Positions 37,488-47,040 of a stretch of 64,000 bases of DNA are shown in pieces. Made by a program: the position numbers and the translations under genes. This DNA is from Rhodococcus gordoniae (GTDB lineage: Bacteria; Actinomycetota; Actinomycetes; Mycobacteriales; Mycobacteriaceae): the NCBI RefSeq assembly GCF_001646655.1, contig NZ_LPZN01000018.1, positions 89,463-153,462 on the forward strand. Reading direction: 5' to 3'. How positions within the stretch are numbered: position 1 is the first letter of the stretch; the number at the start of each line of letters is the position of its first letter. The notes beneath the pieces are model-generated. The model was not told the origin of the DNA and made no database searches. It was given only the letters and a program-made list of their open reading frames with translations.

Positions 37488-37546
37488 GAGGTGACCGCCT
37501 CGACGCTCGGGCAGTGGTGGCAGCGCCGGCTGCGGATGTCGGTCAT
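37484..37546 (-). CDS. Short upstream frame with CHHC motif (metX leader frame 2)
   Basis: A 20-codon frame, [20 protein letters not shown], with GGAAGGA six bases upstream of its ATG. Its stop TGA overlaps the metX TTG as TTGA, and its ATG overlaps the previous leader stop as ATGA. It has Cys9 and Cys12 (CHHC). It could couple translation to metX or sense cysteine. No homologue comes to mind. Confidence 0.55.
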   Translation of the reverse strand: MTDIRSRRCHHCPSVEAVTS

Positions 37547-37614
37547 CGTGTCCTTCCGGCGGTGGTGGGAGGGTCGATCGTGGTTTGCGTGCGACAGCAC
37601 ATCATCATGTCCAT
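37543..37614 (-). CDS. Met/Cys-rich leader peptide frame (metX leader frame 1)
   Basis: Immediately after the SAM-IV platform, GGGAGG (37620-37615) is followed by an ATG (37614) and, at ideal spacing, by ATG codons at 37608, 37605 and 37602. The frame reads [12 protein letters not shown] and ends after 23 codons, or 21 from 37608. Three consecutive Met codons and two Cys codons at the very start resemble amino-acid-sensing attenuator peptides. The stop overlaps the next small frame as ATGA. Not proven to be translated. Confidence 0.55.
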   Translation of the reverse strand: MDMMMCCRTQTTIDPPTTAGRTR

Positions 37615-37620
37615 CCTCCC

Positions 37621-37735
37621 GACAGCAGGCTTGTCGGCGGGGGCCCGCCGACCGTGTCCTCACCCGGAGCACCCCACCCCGGTCGGAGGGTTGCCGGCCA
37701 GCAAGCCGGGGCTTGACGCTGGCGCTCATGACTAT
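37621..37735 (-). ncRNA. SAM-IV riboswitch controlling metX
   Basis: Read on the minus strand from about 37735, the RNA has the SAM-IV core. TCATGAGCGCCAGCG is followed by a hairpin closing CTTGCTGGC, the conserved CGGCAACCCTCC, and then GGGGTGGGGTGCTCCGGG. This is the element known from mycobacterial met genes. After it a GC hairpin (37652-37633) forms the expression platform. It should reduce metX expression when S-adenosylmethionine is plentiful. It begins directly after a TAGACT promoter. Confidence 0.9.
37633..37652 (-). terminator. Expression-platform hairpin of the SAM-IV riboswitch
   Basis: GTCGGCGGG pairs with CCCGCCGAC around two bases. The right arm continues as CCGACA, which can instead pair with TGTCGG at 37623-37618, right beside the GGGAGG Shine-Dalgarno. 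The two pairings exclude each other. No U tract follows, so translational control is as likely as termination. Confidence 0.55.
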
Positions 37736-37741
37736 CCGGGC

Positions 37742-37747
37742 AGTCTA
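37742..37747 (-). promoter_or_regulatory. -10 element for the metX leader
   Basis: TAGACT on the minus strand lies about seven bases before the predicted 5' end of the SAM-IV aptamer, so transcription starts right at the riboswitch. Confidence 0.6.
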
Positions 37748-37805
37748 GCGACTCTCCGCCGCAGGGTCTTATGCACCCTCTGAACAGGCCTGACCAGCAT
37801 GAAAG

Positions 37806-37819
37806 TTACCGACCGGTAA
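37806..37819. promoter_or_regulatory. Palindrome TTACC-N4-GGTAA between metX and icd
   Basis: A 14-base inverted repeat typical of TetR-family operators, about 60 bases upstream of the metX promoter and 50 bases upstream of the likely icd promoter. It could act on either gene. The binding regulator is unknown. Confidence 0.4.
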
Positions 37820-37865
37820 GGCGCAGGGGTGGGGCGGGGCGCTTTGCGGACGCCACGAATAGCAG

Positions 37866-37871
37866 TACGCT
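37866..37871 (+). promoter_or_regulatory. Candidate -10 element for icd
   Basis: TACGCT would start RNA near 37878, giving an icd leader of about 125 bases. The reading frame is open through this leader into icd, but the AGGAGG at 37983-37988 marks the ATG at 38002 as the real start. Confidence 0.35.
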
Positions 37872-38001
37872 TGTCATGTTTGGCCGGGGTTCAGGACGTG
37901 GACACGGCCATGCTCGCGTACAGCGAGCCGACGGCGATCGCACCCACAAAGTGCGGTCGATTGGGGACCACAGAAACGTCCTAGGAGGACACGAAGCGCA
38001 T

Positions 38002-39219
38002 ATGTCCAAGATCAAGGTTGAGGGTAAGGTCGTCGAGCTCGACGGCGACGAGATGACCCGCATCATCTGGCAGTTCATCAAAGACAAGCTGATCCACCCG
38101 TATCTGGACGTGGATCTCGAGTACTACGACCTCGGCGTGGAACACCGCGACGCCACCGACGATCAGGTGACGATCGACGCGGCGAACGCCATCAAGAAGC
38201 ACAACGTCGGTGTCAAGTGCGCCACCATCACTCCCGACGAAGCGCGTGTCGAAGAGTTCGGTCTGAAGAAGATGTGGCGGTCGCCCAACGGCACCATCCG
38301 TAACATCCTCGGCGGCACCATCTTCCGTGCGCCCATCATCATCTCGAACGTGCCGCGTCTGGTTCCGGGCTGGACCAAGCCCGTCATCGTCGGCCGCCAC
38401 GCGTTCGGCGACCAGTACCGCGCCACCGACTTCAAGGTCGACCGCCCGGGCACCGTCACCATCACCTTCACGCCGGAGGACGGCAGCGAGCCGATCCAGC
38501 ACGAGGTCTGCCGGATCCCCGAGGACGGCGGCGTCGTCATGGGTATGTACAACTACAAGAAGTCCATCCAGGACTTCGCGCGCGCCTCGCTCTCGTACGG
38601 CCTGCAGCGCAACTACCCGGTCTACCTGTCGACCAAGAACACGATCCTGAAGGCCTACGACGGCATGTTCAAGGACGAGTTCCAGCGGATCTACGAGGAA
38701 GAGTTCAAGGCGGAGTTCGACGCCGCGGGCCTCACCTACGAGCACCGCCTCATCGACGACATGGTCGCGTCGTCCCTCAAGTGGGAGGGCGGCTACGTCT
38801 GGGCCTGCAAGAACTACGACGGCGACGTCCAGTCCGACACCGTTGCCCAGGGCTACGGCTCGCTGGGCCTGATGACCTCCGTCCTGATGACCCCGGACGG
38901 CAAGACCGTCGAGGCGGAGGCCGCACACGGCACCGTCACGCGGCACTACCGCCAGCATCAGCAGGGCAAGCCGACGTCGACCAACCCGATCGCGTCGATC
39001 TTCGCCTGGACCCGCGGCCTCGAGCACCGCGGCAAGCTGGACAACACCCCCGAGGTCATCGAGTTCGCGCAGCAGCTCGAGGACGTCGTCATCAAGACCG
39101 TCGAAGCCGGTCAGATGACCAAGGACCTCGCACTGCTCGTCGGCCCGGAGCAGGGCTGGCTGACCACCGAGGAGTTCCTCGGCGCACTCGACGAGAACCT
39201 GCAGAAGGCTCGCGCCTGA
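38002..39219 (+). CDS. icd: NADP-dependent isocitrate dehydrogenase (dimeric, eukaryotic-like type)
   Basis: Oxidises isocitrate to 2-oxoglutarate in the TCA cycle. The 405-residue protein belongs to the ICD1-like subfamily, with [21 protein letters not shown] at the start, [13 protein letters not shown] (substrate loop), and the metal-binding [28 protein letters not shown] 38002 follows AGGAGG at 37983-37988. It is divergent from metX and followed by a strong terminator. Confidence 0.96.
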   Translation: MSKIKVEGKVVELDGDEMTRIIWQFIKDKLIHPYLDVDLEYYDLGVEHRDATDDQVTIDAANAIKKHNVGVKCATITPDEARVEEFGLKKMWRSPNGTIRNILGGTIFRAPIIISNVPRLVPGWTKPVIVGRHAFGDQYRATDFKVDRPGTVTITFTPEDGSEPIQHEVCRIPEDGGVVMGMYNYKKSIQDFARASLSYGLQRNYPVYLSTKNTILKAYDGMFKDEFQRIYEEEFKAEFDAAGLTYEHRLIDDMVASSLKWEGGYVWACKNYDGDVQSDTVAQGYGSLGLMTSVLMTPDGKTVEAEAAHGTVTRHYRQHQQGKPTSTNPIASIFAWTRGLEHRGKLDNTPEVIEFAQQLEDVVIKTVEAGQMTKDLALLVGPEQGWLTTEEFLGALDENLQKARA

Positions 39220-39246
39220 CCTTCGGCTCGTTTCTCGGCAGCACGA

Positions 39247-39277
39247 ACACGGGACGCCCGCACCGGGCGTCCCGTGT
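39247..39277. terminator. Hairpin terminator after icd
   Basis: Perfect 14-bp arms ACACGGGACGCCCG (39247-39260) and complement (39264-39277) around a CAC loop, 27 bases after the icd stop. Confidence 0.82.
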
Positions 39278-39367
39278 CGTGTTTCCCGAGCACTCCGGGC
39301 ACGGGCTACCGTTCCGTGTACCACTGTCAGTCGCATCACCGCCGTAGTGCCCGGGAGGAGGACGGCC

Positions 39368-40645
39368 GTGACCACCACTGGTGCCGACTCCGAAGGTCGC
39401 GGCGGGGCGCATGCCCGCCGGCGCTTCTGGACCCGGGTGTGGACGCTGATGTTCGGCTCGGCGCTGGCCTACCTGCCGGTCGCCCTCGCCCCGAACATGA
39501 TCCACGCGATCGCCCGCCGAACCGACGAACTGGCCTACGACCGGTCCACGCCGGTGCGCAGCGGCGTGCTCACCACCCTCACGATGGGCGAGGCCGCCGC
39601 CGTTCTCGGGGTCCTCGCCGCCCTCGTCATCGCGCTCAATCTCATCGCCTGGTCGCTCGGGCCGGCCGTCACCTCCGACGGTGCGCCCCGCGCGACCGAG
39701 GCCCTGCGTCTCGAACACCTGGAACTGTGCGGGTCGGTCTTCGGAGTGGGAGCGACGATGACCTTCGTCGCAGCGCTGCTCGACGGCCTCCCATACTCCG
39801 TGGATCTGGCGGCGCTGCTGCTGTTCCCCGCCGTGTTCGTGATCGTGGTGCTCAGCCAGGACCTGTTCCTCGCGACCCAGCGCGGTGTCGGTGCCCGTCG
39901 TCTGCTGCGGAGAGAGGCCTCGCTGCTGCGCCGACGCGAGCTGCTCGCCACGGCGGCGAGACTCCGACCGCGCGACCCACGGGCATCCGTCCACCCCTTC
40001 GCGGCACTCGCCGTCGAACTCGTCCTGCTGGCCGTCGTCACGGTGGCGACAGGACTGCTCATGATCATGGTGTTCGACGAGGAACGGGGCGCTGGGCCGG
40101 CGCTGGACTCCTCCGACGTCGTCTTCGTGGTCGTGACCTCGGCGCTCACGATGTTCACGGCGGTCCTGCTCGTGCTGTGGACGGTCCGCTGCTGGCTGCT
40201 CCGCCGGTACGTCGGCGCGGTCCTGGCCGCGGCCCTGGGCGGCATCCTCTACGTCGTGGTCGGAGCGGGAATCGTCTGGGCGGCGCTCGACGAGGACGCC
40301 GTCGCCGAAGCGGTCGCGTCCGCCGCCGTCCTGTACGCCTGGATCCTCCTGCCGGCGGCCGTTCTCCTCGTCGGCACGATCGGGATCGGCAGGCGGGGTC
40401 GGTTCCCGGGTGTCACCGCCACGCTGCGTGCCGCGCTGCTGCGCGAGCGGTACCGGCTACGGCGCGCCGACGGCGACGGTGGCCGGAGGAACGGTCGCGC
40501 GGGCGGTTCCGCCCCGACGCTTCGTCATCTGATCGGGCGGGCGCGCACCGTCGCCCGTGCGGCTGCGCGACAGCCGTCCCGGCGCGAGCCGGACACCCGA
40601 TTCGGGACTGTTCGTTCCGGACGTCGCCCTCGCCGCATCCGGTGA
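39368..40645 (+). CDS. Multi-pass membrane protein of unknown function
   Basis: A 425-residue protein with about eight hydrophobic helices spread over residues 20-360. The C-terminal 65 residues are strongly basic (LLRERYRLRRADGDGGRRN) and probably cytoplasmic. GTG 39368 follows GGGAGGAGGA at 39352-39361. I recognise no family. It sits alone between the icd terminator and exonuclease III copy 2. Confidence 0.75.
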   Translation: MTTTGADSEGRGGAHARRRFWTRVWTLMFGSALAYLPVALAPNMIHAIARRTDELAYDRSTPVRSGVLTTLTMGEAAAVLGVLAALVIALNLIAWSLGPAVTSDGAPRATEALRLEHLELCGSVFGVGATMTFVAALLDGLPYSVDLAALLLFPAVFVIVVLSQDLFLATQRGVGARRLLRREASLLRRRELLATAARLRPRDPRASVHPFAALAVELVLLAVVTVATGLLMIMVFDEERGAGPALDSSDVVFVVVTSALTMFTAVLLVLWTVRCWLLRRYVGAVLAAALGGILYVVVGAGIVWAALDEDAVAEAVASAAVLYAWILLPAAVLLVGTIGIGRRGRFPGVTATLRAALLRERYRLRRADGDGGRRNGRAGGSAPTLRHLIGRARTVARAAARQPSRREPDTRFGTVRSGRRPRRIR

Positions 40646-40676
40646 CGGCGAACCCGGCCACGTCGCCGATGTCGGT

Positions 40677-40682
40677 TACGGT
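40677..40682 (+). promoter_or_regulatory. -10 element, leaderless promoter of exonuclease III copy 2
   Basis: TACGGT ends six bases before the GTG at 40689 with no Shine-Dalgarno, consistent with leaderless transcription. Confidence 0.45.
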
Positions 40683-40688
40683 GACCCG

Positions 40689-41492
40689 GTGCCTCTCGTC
40701 ATCACCACCGTGAACGTCAACGGCGTGCGCGCCGCCGCAGCCAAGGGTCTCGTCGACTGGCTCGCCTCGTCGGCCGCCGACATCGTGTGCCTGCAGGAGG
40801 TGCGCGCCACCGAGAAGCAGTTCCACGCCGCCATCGCTCCGGCGATCGAGACCGGCTGGCACTGCGTCGGCGCGGAGTCCTCGGCCAAGGGCCGCGCCGG
40901 GGTGGCGATCCTCTCGCGCGCACCCGCGGATGCCGTGCGGGTCGGGTTCGACGTCGACGAGTTCGCGTCGGCCGGTCGCTACATGGAGGCCGACTTCGGC
41001 GACGTGACGGTGGGAAGCCTCTACCTGCCGACCGGGGAAGCCCGGACCCCGAAGCAGGACGAGAAGGAACACTTCATGAAGAGCTTTGCGGCCTACCTCG
41101 CCGAGCGGTACGCCGCGGTGACGGCCGCCGGTCGCGACATGGTGGTGTGCGGCGACTGGAACATCGCCCCCACCGAGCGGGACATCAAGAATTGGAAGGG
41201 CAACGTCAAGAAGTCCGGCTTTCTGCCGGAGGAACGTGCCTGGGTCGGCGACCTGCTCGAGGCGGGCTGGCGCGACGTGGTCCGCGATCTCCACGGCGAC
41301 GTCGCAGGCCCCTATTCGTGGTGGTCCTACCGCGGCAAGGCATTCGACACCGACGCGGGCTGGCGTATCGACTACCACCTCGCGACCCCGGCTCTGGCGG
41401 CCCACGCGACCGAGGCCGGTGTCGAACGCGCGCCGAGCTACGACCGGCGTTGGTCCGACCACGCGCCGGTGACGGTGACCTTCGATCGCTGA
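40689..41492 (+). CDS. Exodeoxyribonuclease III (second copy)
   Basis: A 267-residue ExoIII/AP endonuclease with ITTVNVNGVRAAAAKG, IVCLQEVRATEKQ, VVCGDWNIAPTERD, WRIDYHLATP and SDHAPVTVTFD, so the metal and catalytic residues are all present. It is shorter and clearly diverged from the copy at 15629, so the pair is old, not a recent duplication. GTG 40689 was chosen for its fit to the leaderless promoter and the conserved N-terminus. A perfect palindrome follows its stop. Confidence 0.93.
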   Translation: MPLVITTVNVNGVRAAAAKGLVDWLASSAADIVCLQEVRATEKQFHAAIAPAIETGWHCVGAESSAKGRAGVAILSRAPADAVRVGFDVDEFASAGRYMEADFGDVTVGSLYLPTGEARTPKQDEKEHFMKSFAAYLAERYAAVTAAGRDMVVCGDWNIAPTERDIKNWKGNVKKSGFLPEERAWVGDLLEAGWRDVVRDLHGDVAGPYSWWSYRGKAFDTDAGWRIDYHLATPALAAHATEAGVERAPSYDRRWSDHAPVTVTFDR

Positions 41493-42608
<1,116 letters not shown>

Positions 42609-42624
42609 ACGAAGGAGCACCCGG

Positions 42625-43653
42625 ATGGCCGGCGAACCCGACGAGAAGCCGGGATTTCTCGATCGTCAGCGGGCGGCACATCCGGTGCTCGACCGCATCT
42701 TCCGGGCCGGTGTGCGGTACCAGGACAACAAGGGCGACTACTACGCCGCCGGTCTGACCTACTTCACGGTGCTGGCCGTCGTCCCGATCATCATGCTGGT
42801 GTTCTCGGTGGCGGGCTTCGTGCTCGCCGGGCGGCCCGAACTGCTCGATCAGATCCAGCAGATCATCGCCGAGAACATCCCGGGCCAGCTCGGCGGCACC
42901 GTGCAGAGCCTGATCGACTCGGCGATCGAATCCCGCGGCGCGGTCGGTCTCATCGGTCTGCTCACCGCGTCGTATGCGGGCCTGGGCTGGATCACGAATC
43001 TGCGCGAGGCCCTCACGGCCATGTGGGAACATCCGCGCGACAAGGGCAACTTCTTCGTGGTCAAGCTGAGGGACGGCGGGGCTCTGGTGAGTCTCGGGCT
43101 CGCTATGGCGGTGTCGTTGGCCCTGTCGGCGCTCAGCAGCGGTTCGGTGGCGCACCGGCTCGTGGAGCTGTTCAACATGGAGAACCTCGTCGGCATCGGC
43201 GTGGGGCTACGGGTGCTGGCGTTGGTCATGGCGATCACCGCCTCGAGCCTGGTGTTCACCTGGGTGATCGCGCGCCTGCCGCGCGAGCCGGTCCCGTTCC
43301 GCAGTGCGCTCGTCGCGGGGGTGATCGCCGCGATCGGTTTCGAACTGCTCAAGCAGACCGGTTCGCTCTACCTCGAACGCGTGCTCAACGGTCCGGCGGG
43401 CGTCGCCTTCGGCCCTATCCTCGGCATCCTCGTGTTCGGGAACCTGACAGCGCGTCTGGTGCTCATCTGTACCGCGTTCGCTGCGACGTCACGGGCGAGC
43501 CTGGCACTCGCTCACCATCCCGCCCCCACAGGAGCGGTCATCACGCCCCGCCTCGAAGTGCACGAGGGCCTCGACGCGCGACGCGGCGCCGCTCTCCTGG
43601 GTGCCGGTTTGCTCGGTGGTCTCCTGGCCGGACGGCGACTCCGGAGGAAATGA
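42625..43653 (+). CDS. YihY/virulence factor BrkB family membrane protein
   Basis: A 342-residue protein with about six membrane helices, including YYAAGLTYFTVLAVVPIIMLVFSV near the N-terminus and the family segment FGPILGILVFGNLTARLVL. The family was once misnamed ribonuclease BN and is now thought to act in envelope transport or integrity. ATG 42625 follows GAAGGAG. Equivalent position to M. tuberculosis Rv3335c. Confidence 0.9.
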   Translation: MAGEPDEKPGFLDRQRAAHPVLDRIFRAGVRYQDNKGDYYAAGLTYFTVLAVVPIIMLVFSVAGFVLAGRPELLDQIQQIIAENIPGQLGGTVQSLIDSAIESRGAVGLIGLLTASYAGLGWITNLREALTAMWEHPRDKGNFFVVKLRDGGALVSLGLAMAVSLALSALSSGSVAHRLVELFNMENLVGIGVGLRVLALVMAITASSLVFTWVIARLPREPVPFRSALVAGVIAAIGFELLKQTGSLYLERVLNGPAGVAFGPILGILVFGNLTARLVLICTAFAATSRASLALAHHPAPTGAVITPRLEVHEGLDARRGAALLGAGLLGGLLAGRRLRRK

Positions 43654-43722
43654 GCGAACTTCCGGGGTGAAAACCCCTGATTCGGGGTGCCGATCCTGCT
43701 GCGGACGGACGACGATGGAAGC

Positions 43723-43953
43723 GTGGGAAAACAGACGCGATCCGCCGCGCCCCGACGCTCGTTCCGTGTGACTCCGCGCAGAGTGCTCGCGGCCGTCCTG
43801 GTCTTGCTCGCCGCGCTGTTCGTCCTCCAGAACCGGAACAGTACGAGCATCGATCTCTTCTGGATCTCGCTCCAGGCGCCACTGTGGCTGGTGCTCGTCG
43901 TCATCTTTGCGGTCGGGTGGCTGGCCGGCTTCCTGTTCGAGCGCGGCCGCTGA
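43723..43953 (+). CDS. LapA-domain (DUF1049) small membrane protein
   Basis: A 76-residue protein with two helices, LAAVLVLLAALFVLQN and PLWLVLVVIFAVGWLAGFL, separated by the NSTSIDLFWISL turn typical of LapA/DUF1049 proteins. GTG 43723 is a choice by similarity; no good Shine-Dalgarno is visible. A small GGGGT-GAAA-ACCCC hairpin (43664-43677) lies between the BrkB gene and this one. Confidence 0.8.
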   Translation: MGKQTRSAAPRRSFRVTPRRVLAAVLVLLAALFVLQNRNSTSIDLFWISLQAPLWLVLVVIFAVGWLAGFLFERGR

Positions 43954-44008
43954 ACCCGTTCCGTCGAACGGCGCAGCTCCGCCGGATCCGAGCGGTGAGC
44001 ACAGACGA

Positions 44009-44042
44009 GAGCAGGCCCATCCCCGAAGGGACGGGCCTGCTC
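44009..44042. terminator. Bidirectional terminator between lapA-like gene and sdhB
   Basis: GAGCAGGCCC pairs with GGGCCTGCTC, then after one mismatch TCCC pairs with GGGA, around a CGAA tetraloop. It lies between convergent genes, 14 bases from the sdhB stop. Confidence 0.8.
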
Positions 44043-44055
44043 ACGTGCGAGGTGA

Positions 44056-44832
44056 TCAGCGAGCGAACATGAGCGCGCGCTTGACCTCCTGGATCGCCTT
44101 CGTCACCTGGATGCCACGGGGGCACGCGTCGGTGCAGTTGAAGGTGGTGCGGCAGCGCCACACACCTTCCTTGTCGTTGAGGATGTCCAGACGCTCCGAA
44201 GCACCCTCGTCACGCGAATCGAAGATGAACCGGTGCGCGTTGACGATCGCGGCGGGACCGAAGTAGCTGCCGTCGCTCCAGTACACCGGGCACGACGTGG
44301 TGCAGCACGCACACAGGATGCACTTGGTGGTGTCGTCGAACCGGGCACGGTCGGCCTGCGACTGGATACGCTCACGGGTCGGCTCGTTGCCGGTGGTCAT
44401 GAGGAACGGCTTCACGGCGCGGTAGGCGTCGAAGAAGGGTTCCATGTCGACGACGAGGTCCTTCTCGACCGGCAGGCCACGGATCGGCTCGATCGTGATC
44501 GTGACGTCCTTGCCGTTCTTGTCGAGCAGATCCTTCATGAGGATCTTGCAGGCCAGACGGTTGACGCCGTTGACACGCATCGCGTCCGAACCGCAGACGC
44601 CGTGGGCGCAGCTGCGGCGGAAGGTGAGCGTGCCGTCGAGGTAGCCCTTGACGTAGCCCAGCAGGTTGAGCAGACGGTCGGACGGCAGCGCCGGCACCTG
44701 GAACGAATCCCAGTGCTGACCCTTGTCGTCCTCCGGGTTGAACCGAGCGATCTTGAGGGTGACCATCGTCGCGCCCTCGGGCACGGGTGGCAGGGTCGAA
44801 GCGCCCGCGTCGGTCTTCTCGATGGTAGTCAT
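44056..44832 (-). CDS. sdhB: Succinate dehydrogenase iron-sulfur subunit
   Basis: The electron-transfer subunit of complex II. The 258-residue protein has the [2Fe-2S] cysteines in SCAHGVCGSDAM with a later RLACKIL cysteine, and the [4Fe-4S]/[3Fe-4S] cysteines in CILCACCTTSCPVYW and CRTTFNCTDACPRGI. Its ATG overlaps the final base of sdhA. Last gene of sdhCDAB, followed by a terminator. Confidence 0.96.
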   Translation of the reverse strand: MTTIEKTDAGASTLPPVPEGATMVTLKIARFNPEDDKGQHWDSFQVPALPSDRLLNLLGYVKGYLDGTLTFRRSCAHGVCGSDAMRVNGVNRLACKILMKDLLDKNGKDVTITIEPIRGLPVEKDLVVDMEPFFDAYRAVKPFLMTTGNEPTRERIQSQADRARFDDTTKCILCACCTTSCPVYWSDGSYFGPAAIVNAHRFIFDSRDEGASERLDILNDKEGVWRCRTTFNCTDACPRGIQVTKAIQEVKRALMFAR

Positions 44833-46583
44833 CAGTACTTACGCTCCATGGGCTCGTACCGGGTCTGGACCACCGGCTTGTAGTCCAGGCGAATGTCGGA
44901 GATCAGGTCCTCGCCCACCTTGTACGCCATGGTGTGCTGGAGGAAGTTCTCGTCGTCGCGCTTCGGGTAGTCCTCGCGGGCATGGCCGCCACGCGATTCC
45001 TTGCGGTTCAGAGCGCCGACGACCGTCACCTCGGCCATCTCGAGGAGGAAGCCGAGCTCCACGGCCTCGAGCAGGTCGCTGTTGTAGCGCTTGCCCTTGT
45101 CGTGGACGGTGATCTCCTTGTAGCGCTTCTTCAGCTCGTGGATGTCGTTGAGCGCCTGCGTCAACGTCTCCTCGGTGCGGAACACCGACGCGTTGTTGTC
45201 CATCGTCTGCTGCAGCTCGGTGCGGATGTCGGCGACCCGCTCCTTACCACCCTGATGCAGGATCAGGTCGAGCCAGTCGTCGACGTACTTCGTCGGCTGC
45301 TCCGGCATCTCGACGTGCTTCGTGCTGTTGGCGTACTCCGCAGCGGCGATACCCGCGCGGCGACCGAAGACGTTGATGTCGAGCAGCGAGTTGGTGCCGA
45401 GACGGTTGGCGCCGTGGACGGACACACACGCGCACTCGCCGGCCGCGTACAGGCCGGGCACGACGTTCTCGTTGTCGCGCAGGACCTCGCCGTCGACGTT
45501 GGTCGGGATACCGCCCATGACGTAGTGGCAGGTCGGGTACACGGGCACGAGCTCGGTGACGGGATCGACGCCGAGGTAGGTGCGGGAGAACTCGGTGATG
45601 TCGGGCAGCTTCTCCTCGAGGACGTCCTCGCCGAGGTGGGTCACGTCGATGTAGACGTAGTCCTTGTTCGGTCCGGCGCCGCGGCCCTCGAGCACCTCGA
45701 GCACCATCGACCGGGCGACGATGTCGCGCGGTGCGAGGTCCTTGATGGTGGGGGCGTAGCGTTCCATGAACCGTTCGCCGTCGGCGTTGCGGAGGATACC
45801 GCCCTCACCACGCACGGCCTCCGAGATGAGGATGCCGAGACCGGCCAGACCCGTGGGATGGAACTGGTGGAACTCCATGTCCTCGAGCGGCAGGCCCTTG
45901 CGGAAGATGATGCCGAGGCCGTCACCGGTGAGGGTGTGGGCGTTCGACGTCGTCTTGTACATACGGCCCGAGCCGCCCGTCGCGAAGACGATCGCCTTGG
46001 CGTGGAAGACGTGGATCTCGCCGGTCGCGAGCTCGTACGCGATGACACCCGTCGCGACGGGACCGTTCTCGGTCTCGGTCAAGGTGATGTCGAGCGCGTA
46101 GAACTCGTTGAAGAACTCCACGTCGTGCTTGACGCAGTTCTGGTACAGCGTCTGCAGAATCATGTGGCCGGTGCGGTCGGCGGCGTAGCACGCGCGACGG
46201 ACCGGAGCCTTACCGTGGTCGCGGGTGTGACCACCGAAGCGGCGCTGGTCGATCTTGCCCTCGGGCGTCCGGTTGAACGGAAGGCCCATCTTCTCGAGAT
46301 CGAGAACGGCGTCGATGGCCTCCTTGGCCATGATCTCCGCGGCGTCCTGGTCGACCAGGTAGTCGCCACCCTTGACGGTGTCGAAGGTGTGCCACTCCCA
46401 GTTGTCCTCTTCGACGTTCGCGAGGGCGGCGCACATGCCACCCTGAGCGGCGCCGGTGTGGCTGCGGGTGGGGTAGAGCTTCGTGAGCACTGCGGTGCGC
46501 GCACGCGGGCCGGCTTCGATGGCCGCACGCATGCCGGCGCCGCCGGCGCCGACGATGACTACGTCGTAACGATGTTCCTGCAT
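44832..46583 (-). CDS. sdhA: Succinate dehydrogenase flavoprotein subunit
   Basis: Oxidises succinate to fumarate. The 583-residue protein has the FAD Rossmann motif DVVIVGAGGAGMRAAIEA, the covalent-flavin histidine region RSHTGAAQGGMCAAL, active-site HQFHPTGLAGLG and the FGGHTRDHGKAPVRRACYAADRTG loop. ATG 46583. Third gene in sdhCDAB, 15 bases after sdhD. Confidence 0.97.
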   Translation of the reverse strand: MQEHRYDVVIVGAGGAGMRAAIEAGPRARTAVLTKLYPTRSHTGAAQGGMCAALANVEEDNWEWHTFDTVKGGDYLVDQDAAEIMAKEAIDAVLDLEKMGLPFNRTPEGKIDQRRFGGHTRDHGKAPVRRACYAADRTGHMILQTLYQNCVKHDVEFFNEFYALDITLTETENGPVATGVIAYELATGEIHVFHAKAIVFATGGSGRMYKTTSNAHTLTGDGLGIIFRKGLPLEDMEFHQFHPTGLAGLGILISEAVRGEGGILRNADGERFMERYAPTIKDLAPRDIVARSMVLEVLEGRGAGPNKDYVYIDVTHLGEDVLEEKLPDITEFSRTYLGVDPVTELVPVYPTCHYVMGGIPTNVDGEVLRDNENVVPGLYAAGECACVSVHGANRLGTNSLLDINVFGRRAGIAAAEYANSTKHVEMPEQPTKYVDDWLDLILHQGGKERVADIRTELQQTMDNNASVFRTEETLTQALNDIHELKKRYKEITVHDKGKRYNSDLLEAVELGFLLEMAEVTVVGALNRKESRGGHAREDYPKRDDENFLQHTMAYKVGEDLISDIRLDYKPVVQTRYEPMERKY

Positions 46584-46598
46584 GAAGGTTCGGCTCCC

Positions 46599-47039
46599 CT
46601 AGCTCGCCGTGATGTTCGGGTCGAAGGTGAAGATCACGTAGGTGCCCAGGCCCATGATCAGGATCATCGACACGACGAGGATCGTGTTGAGCCAGAACCG
46701 GGTGGAGTCCTTACGTGCGTAGTCGGCGATGACGGTGCGCAGACCGTTACCGCCGTGGAGCTGTGCGAGCCACAGCATCGACAGGTCCCAGATCTGCCAG
46801 AAGGGGCTGGACCAGCGGCCCGCGACGAACGCGAAGTTGATGCGGTGCACGCCCTCGTCGAGCATCAGCATGATGAACAGGTGACCGAGGACCAGGATGA
46901 TCAGGGCGAGGCCGGACAGGCGCATGAACAACCAGGCGTAGAGCTCGAAGTTGTTCTTCGCGGCACGTCGCGGCGAACGTGGGTTGTCCAGACCGGCGGG
47001 CCGGTCGTATTCCTTACCGAGGGTCTTCGCTTCGGTCAT
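46599..47039 (-). CDS. sdhD: Succinate dehydrogenase membrane anchor subunit
   Basis: A 146-residue hydrophobic subunit with three helices (about residues 40-60, 80-102 and 115-138). The heme/quinone region carries LVLGHLFIMLMLDEG with a candidate heme-ligand histidine. ATG 47039 follows the sdhC stop by one base, so the earlier in-frame start at 47054 is unlikely. Confidence 0.92.
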   Translation of the reverse strand: MTEAKTLGKEYDRPAGLDNPRSPRRAAKNNFELYAWLFMRLSGLALIILVLGHLFIMLMLDEGVHRINFAFVAGRWSSPFWQIWDLSMLWLAQLHGGNGLRTVIADYARKDSTRFWLNTILVVSMILIMGLGTYVIFTFDPNITAS

Positions 47040-47040
47040 G

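Noticed and set aside
37876..38001. In-frame 42-codon extension of icd from ATG 37876
   Set aside because: A strong AGGAGG lies before ATG 38002, and the extension is Arg/Gly/His-rich with no resemblance to isocitrate dehydrogenase.
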